In this document: in pieces, positions 61,201 to 64,000 of the stretch
Layout: every line of letters starts with the position of its first letter
How positions within the stretch are numbered: the first letter of the stretch is position 1
Assembly: GCA_003506435.1 (NCBI GenBank)
Contig: DOAQ01000009.1
Coordinates: 1 to 64,000, forward strand
From: Prolixibacteraceae bacterium
Lineage (GTDB): Bacteria > Bacteroidota > Bacteroidia > Bacteroidales > Prolixibacteraceae
DNA: 64,000 bases
Direction: 5' to 3'
The notes under the pieces: model-generated
What the model saw: only the letters and a program-made list of their open reading frames with translations
The model's database searches: none
Told to the model about the DNA's origin: nothing
Position numbers and translations under genes: made by a program

Positions 61201-61771
61201 TTTAGGGAATGCCAACCCGAAACATACCGGGGGTTTTAACCTTACGGCCCAATTTAAAGGGTTCGATTGTTCAGCTTATTTTAACTGGGTTTACGGCAAT
61301 GATATATTTAACATGAATAAAGGTCTCTTCACATGCAAATACAGTGGATTTGACTACAAAAACATCCTGAACATTATGAACTCGGACAACCGGTTTACAA
61401 CCATCAGTAAAGAAACAGGGGAAATAGTAAAGGATCCGGTAGGATTAGCAGCTATGAACGAAAATGCAAATATGTGGTCGCCGCAATATGGAGATCCCCG
61501 TGTAACTGATTTTTTAATCGAAGATGGTTCGTTTTTGCGTTTAAATACGCTGACCTTGGGTTATACGCTGCCCAAAAGCCTGACAGGTAAAATCGGCATC
61601 CAGCGGTTAAGGGTTTATGTATCAGGGTATAATTTATGGACATGGACAAATTATTCAGGTTATGACCCTGAGGTCAGCACCGCCCGTGGTACCCCTCTGA
61701 CCCCCGGTATCGACTTTCAGGCATACCCCAGGAGCCGTGAATTTAACGTAGGTTTAAATGTTGAATTTTAA
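58220..61771 (+). CDS. SusC/RagA-type TonB-dependent receptor with STN signalling domain (locus 2)
   Basis: 1183 residues. Signal-anchor region, STN domain (about 52-120; FSLSFENARVATVLSKIEDE), carboxypeptidase-regulatory-like domain (about 136-215; GKIIDFSGAPLPGVSVVLKG), motif EEVVAVGYGTMRKKDLTGSV, plug (GQLAGVQVTRTEGSPDAAITIRVRG, PLFVVDGLP, DASSTAIYGARGANGVILVTTK) and the barrel, ending in Phe (VGLNVEF). Pairs with the SusD encoded 11 bases later. The region around the regulatory-like domain and motif is close to the locus 1 protein also at the DNA level. Substrate unknown. Confidence 0.95.
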   Translation: MKKILKRWAFYESALRKPFLVMRWSLFIFIISIFQAQAISGFAQKTEFSLSFENARVATVLSKIEDESHFYFMCNRKLVDLDRAINIQVKNQSLEKVLAEIFKGTDVEYVITGKQIVLTSGKNDPQMNGVSQQPRTVTGKIIDFSGAPLPGVSVVLKGATTGTITDFDGNYTLANVPADATLVFSFVGMKSQEVEVAGKQTINVVLEDETIGIEEVVAVGYGTMRKKDLTGSVASVNSENLKNIPVTSAAQAIVGQLAGVQVTRTEGSPDAAITIRVRGGGSITQDNSPLFVVDGLPVDNINDIAPTDIESIDVLKDASSTAIYGARGANGVILVTTKSGKLGDKSTVSYNTYFGVKQITKTLDVLDPYEFALYQFEGDWLRDPRSTTMKSRFGDFRDIELYKETNGTDWQDELFGRTGTNMYHNLSFSGGTKTSKFNISLTYNDTKEIMLGSGYTTTNLTMNYFKEINNWLSIKFSPRISDSHIKGAGTSTGAWRLTNAIQYRPVNGLMDFLDMDLVEDLSEIEPYAATQYNPVDMTNDDYRRNNRLNVYLNGEAMIKFTKDLTYQFFYGVQMGEDENDNFYGLNTFNTYYTGRPATRKTETNLRGYRVSNTLTYSKRDFFPGHNLTVLIGEELTSRQSNTIDVQATYYPLEIDPVSALSMIQLANIPLISSSIGQKVRVSSYFGRLNYNYKGKYSATMTMRADGSSKFAPGNQWGYFPSVGLGWNISEEGFLKDSSWLSFLKLRASYGEAGNNRISDNAWQKTFSVGTANLYMGADQTSKNPVLLASSTLSNEKLKWETTITQNIGLDFNLFKNRISGTVDAYMNRTKDLLIKSIIPASSGYSNQWQNIGETSNRGIELELDGAIIKRDDFILSASFNIGINKSRIEKLGEVKSWVESSGVLTSGLAQTLCLEDYIVEEGGQVGQMYGWLIDGNGMYSFDDFYYNAETGVYTLKEGVPNDKSLIAPYWFGPGTLKLKDLNGDGIVDAKDKVVLGNANPKHTGGFNLTAQFKGFDCSAYFNWVYGNDIFNMNKGLFTCKYSGFDYKNILNIMNSDNRFTTISKETGEIVKDPVGLAAMNENANMWSPQYGDPRVTDFLIEDGSFLRLNTLTLGYTLPKSLTGKIGIQRLRVYVSGYNLWTWTNYSGYDPEVSTARGTPLTPGIDFQAYPRSREFNVGLNVEF

Positions 61772-61782
61772 AAAAGGAAAAA

Positions 61783-63606
61783 ATGAAACACATAAAAATA
61801 TATAAAATTTTGGTAATAATGCTTTTGGCGCTTTGTATCACCAGTTCATGTAAAGACTACCTTAATGACCAATCCCCGTCAACATTTACGGAAAGCACCA
61901 TATTTTCCAATATCGATTTTGCACAAAAAGCTGTATTTGCTGGGTATGGTGCTATAAATAACATATCTGCATATGCATGGTACTCAATGTATTTTTTTGC
62001 CGATTCTGATATTGAATTTGGTCAATATACCACCAGTTCAGATGGCGGGTACACAATTATGCGTTATGAAACCACAGAAACCACCAACTACTTACAAAAT
62101 ACATGGACAGCTTTATATAATGCAATCGAGAAAGTCAATATCTGTATTGACAATTTACCCGGAAGCCCTGTATGGGAAAATGAGGAAACTGCAGATGAAG
62201 CACGCCGCTTATACGGGGAGGTAGTAGCGCTTAGGGCGATGATTTATCATACCCTGGTGAGTGTATGGGGCGATGTGCCTTTTATCATTAAATCTACCCA
62301 GGGCGACAGTGAATTTTCTCTACCCAAAACAGACCGTGATGAGATTTACGAATACCTCATCACGGAACTAAAAGAAGTTGAAGACTATGTACCCTGGATG
62401 AGTGAAACTACTGAACGGATCAGTAAAGGGTTTATCAAAGGCTTACGGGCAAGGATGGCATTATCGTATGCCGGATATTCATTGAGAAACAAGACTTTCG
62501 AAACCCGCAGGGGAAGGAACTGGCAGGACTATTACCCCATTGCCCGCCAGGAATGCCTGGAGGTAATGGAAAGCGGCAAACACCAGTTGAACCCTTCGTT
62601 CGAGAACATTTTCAGGACAATTTGCACGTATACCCATGATTTAACTTATAAGGAAAGTATGTTCGAACTGGCATTTGGCAAGTATGATGTAGGTTATATG
62701 GGGACTTTTTGGAGTGGGACGACACACATTGCCAGTGACCCTATATATGGCAGGGGAGGAAGTAATATCGCCAGTTCCCCGGCTTATTATTATTCCTTCG
62801 ATACGAAAGATACGCGCAGGGATATTACGATGGTATTATTCCACTATAATTCCAGCGCTTATCCGGGGCAGCAGGTGCTTATGGACAATAACGGGTACAC
62901 GTATTGGGAACCTGCTAAATTCAGGAAAGAATGGATAAGGCCTTTAATGGGAGGAGAATCGACAGCCGGCACCGGGGTTAACCGTCCGTGGATGCGCTAT
63001 TCCGATGTTATTTTAATGTTTGCTGAAGCAGAGAATGAAGTAAACGGCCCGACACAGGCAGCCAAAGATGCGCTGGCAATGGTCCGCAAGCGTGCATTTC
63101 CCCAACATGTCTGGTCGGAAAAGGTGGATGCTTATGTCAACTCGGTAGCAGCAAGCAAGGAAAGTTTCTTCAATGCAATAGTAAACGAAAGGGCCTGGGA
63201 GTTTGGTGGTGAACAATACCGGAAGTTTGACCTTGTGAGGTGGAACCTCCTTGGGGCAAAAATCAATGAAATGAAAGAGGAATGGTGGAAAATTGTAAAC
63301 AATGACCCCAAATATCAAAGTATAGTGCCAGACTATTTGTACTGGAAACGTTCAACGGAAAATCCCGAATATATAGAGATATTAAACCCGGATTCCCGTT
63401 TATCCAATACCACAATAACAGGTTATACCAAAGCGTCATGGTTGCCGCTCATGTCAACTGCGTCTAAGGACAGGCTGCAAAACACGATATTTCCGTATAT
63501 TGCAAGAGGGTATAACCCGGCTAAAAATAACCATTTAGTACATATACATGCCACTGTAATATCAGATAGCAATGGTGTATTGAGTAATGACCAGATTCCT
63601 CAATAA
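61783..63606 (+). CDS. SusD/RagB-type nutrient-binding lipoprotein (locus 2)
   Basis: 607 residues. Lipobox ITSSC at Cys23, then the SusD start KDYLNDQSPSTFTES. Typical phrases: LYGEVVALRAMIYHTLVSVWGDVPF, KGLRARMALSYAGY, RYSDVILMFAEAENEVNGP, NERAWEFGGEQYRKFDLVRW. Length is at the upper end of the family and larger than the locus 1 protein. Surface glycan binding with the preceding SusC. Confidence 0.94.
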   Translation: MKHIKIYKILVIMLLALCITSSCKDYLNDQSPSTFTESTIFSNIDFAQKAVFAGYGAINNISAYAWYSMYFFADSDIEFGQYTTSSDGGYTIMRYETTETTNYLQNTWTALYNAIEKVNICIDNLPGSPVWENEETADEARRLYGEVVALRAMIYHTLVSVWGDVPFIIKSTQGDSEFSLPKTDRDEIYEYLITELKEVEDYVPWMSETTERISKGFIKGLRARMALSYAGYSLRNKTFETRRGRNWQDYYPIARQECLEVMESGKHQLNPSFENIFRTICTYTHDLTYKESMFELAFGKYDVGYMGTFWSGTTHIASDPIYGRGGSNIASSPAYYYSFDTKDTRRDITMVLFHYNSSAYPGQQVLMDNNGYTYWEPAKFRKEWIRPLMGGESTAGTGVNRPWMRYSDVILMFAEAENEVNGPTQAAKDALAMVRKRAFPQHVWSEKVDAYVNSVAASKESFFNAIVNERAWEFGGEQYRKFDLVRWNLLGAKINEMKEEWWKIVNNDPKYQSIVPDYLYWKRSTENPEYIEILNPDSRLSNTTITGYTKASWLPLMSTASKDRLQNTIFPYIARGYNPAKNNHLVHIHATVISDSNGVLSNDQIPQ

Positions 63607-63656
63607 AAAAAGGATGACGGAACAAATTTCATTTAACATTAAAATTTATGATAATT

Positions 63657-64000
63657 ATGAAAAAACAGATAAGATATAAAATTCTTTATGCATTTGTTCT
63701 ATGCGTAATATTGTTAATGCCCTCCTGTAAGGAGGATACTGAAACAGAAGATTTGTTTAGCAAGTTGTTCAGGCCGCCGGTAATTACAGCTACGGTAAAT
63801 GGCGCCAGTGTCAGTTTCACGTGGACAGCAGTCGGGGACGGGCTATACATGATAGAGGTGAGCCGCGATAGTTTACTGTTCTCAACCGACCTCCAGATTT
63901 TTGAAGTTGACGGAAAAGTGGAATATACGGTTGAAGATCTATATAGCATGACCATGTATTCAGCAAGGGTAAAAGCAATAAGTGCGAATCCGGAAGTAGA
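63657..64000 (+). CDS. lipoprotein of locus 2, 3' end outside window
   Basis: The first 114 residues only. Signal peptide with lipobox LLMPSC at Cys24 followed by acidic KEDTETEDLF, a surface-export type tail. The start of the mature part (FRPPVITATVNGASVSFTW, YMIEVSRDSLLF, YTVEDLYSMTMYSARVKA) is fibronectin III-like, as in DUF4957/DUF5123-type surface glycan-binding or polysaccharide lyase-associated proteins of Bacteroidetes. It lies 50 bases after susD, the usual place of the surface glycan-binding protein. ATG 63648 is an alternative start. Confidence 0.7.
   Translation, partial: MKKQIRYKILYAFVLCVILLMPSCKEDTETEDLFSKLFRPPVITATVNGASVSFTWTAVGDGLYMIEVSRDSLLFSTDLQIFEVDGKVEYTVEDLYSMTMYSARVKAISANPEV

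Noticed and set aside
1..64000. CRISPR array
   Set aside because: The octamer tracts near 34.4 and 35.2 kb are too short-period, with no spacers; no cas genes are present.

Overview
The window looks like a chromosomal segment of a free-living or environmental Bacteroidetes, most likely Bacteroidales/Marinilabiliales-like. The reasons are two SusC/SusD pairs each preceded by ECF sigma/FecR genes, an RprX/RprY-type two-component pair, Bacteroidetes-type promoters (TAnnTTTG) before many genes, many lipoproteins with a Cys lipobox, and a short MoaA of a type I know from Bacteroidales. Species assignment is not possible from the sequence alone.

Layout. 0-11.9 kb is mostly core genome: a DUF2971 protein cut by the window edge, a stress block (LuxR-type regulator, hemerythrin/RIC-like protein, bacterioferritin), glycine C-acetyltransferase, a PAS-rich hybrid histidine kinase, RNase HII, a glycosyltransferase, a flippase and mnmA. 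11.9-13.95 kb is a small accessory patch with an MNT/HEPN pair, a small membrane protein and a broken UvrD-type helicase, bounded by members of a palindromic repeat family. 13.95-17.7 kb holds an ECF sigma factor, a membrane anti-sigma-like protein ending in a TonB-like domain, and a von Willebrand A protein; the last two share a SusC-type VVVGYGSQQK motif. 17.8-20 kb is yicC-gmk-nadD. 21.3-25.5 kb is a molybdenum cofactor operon behind a Moco riboswitch and a terminator hairpin that also contains the ribosome binding site of the first gene. 25.7-33.8 kb carries a c-type cytochrome, two extracytoplasmic lipoproteins, a dead TPR gene, a DASS transporter, a secreted mutarotase and RprXY. tRNA-Trp lies at 34.2 kb.

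34.6-50.6 kb is a complete polysaccharide or glycoconjugate utilization locus: ECF sigma, FecR, SusC, SusD, then an unusual downstream set. That set has a Tat-exported TIM-barrel-like protein with a GH20-like HxGxDE motif, a cytoplasmic paralogue of it, a second glycosidase-like protein, a SIS sugar isomerase, a protein resembling the C-terminal half of a Gfo/Idh/MocA enzyme, a full Gfo/Idh/MocA oxidoreductase, a DUF4838 lipoprotein and an MFS importer. No classical CAZy endo-enzyme is evident, so the substrate is unknown; this is the best candidate for an undescribed pathway. A SNF2 helicase follows. 53.8-56.1 kb is a relic integration site: an outer-membrane protein tail, a degenerate tRNA-Met 3' end and remnants of two tyrosine recombinases. 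A second sigma/FecR/SusC/SusD locus begins at 56.2 kb and runs off the right edge.

Small non-coding structure is rich: two copies of a MITE-like palindrome, a palindrome-ended element of about 125-130 bp that supplies the C-terminus of a glycosyltransferase in one copy, octamer repeat tracts flanking a sigma gene, and a promoter/terminator pair with no gene between them that suggests a small RNA at 33.98-34.07 kb.
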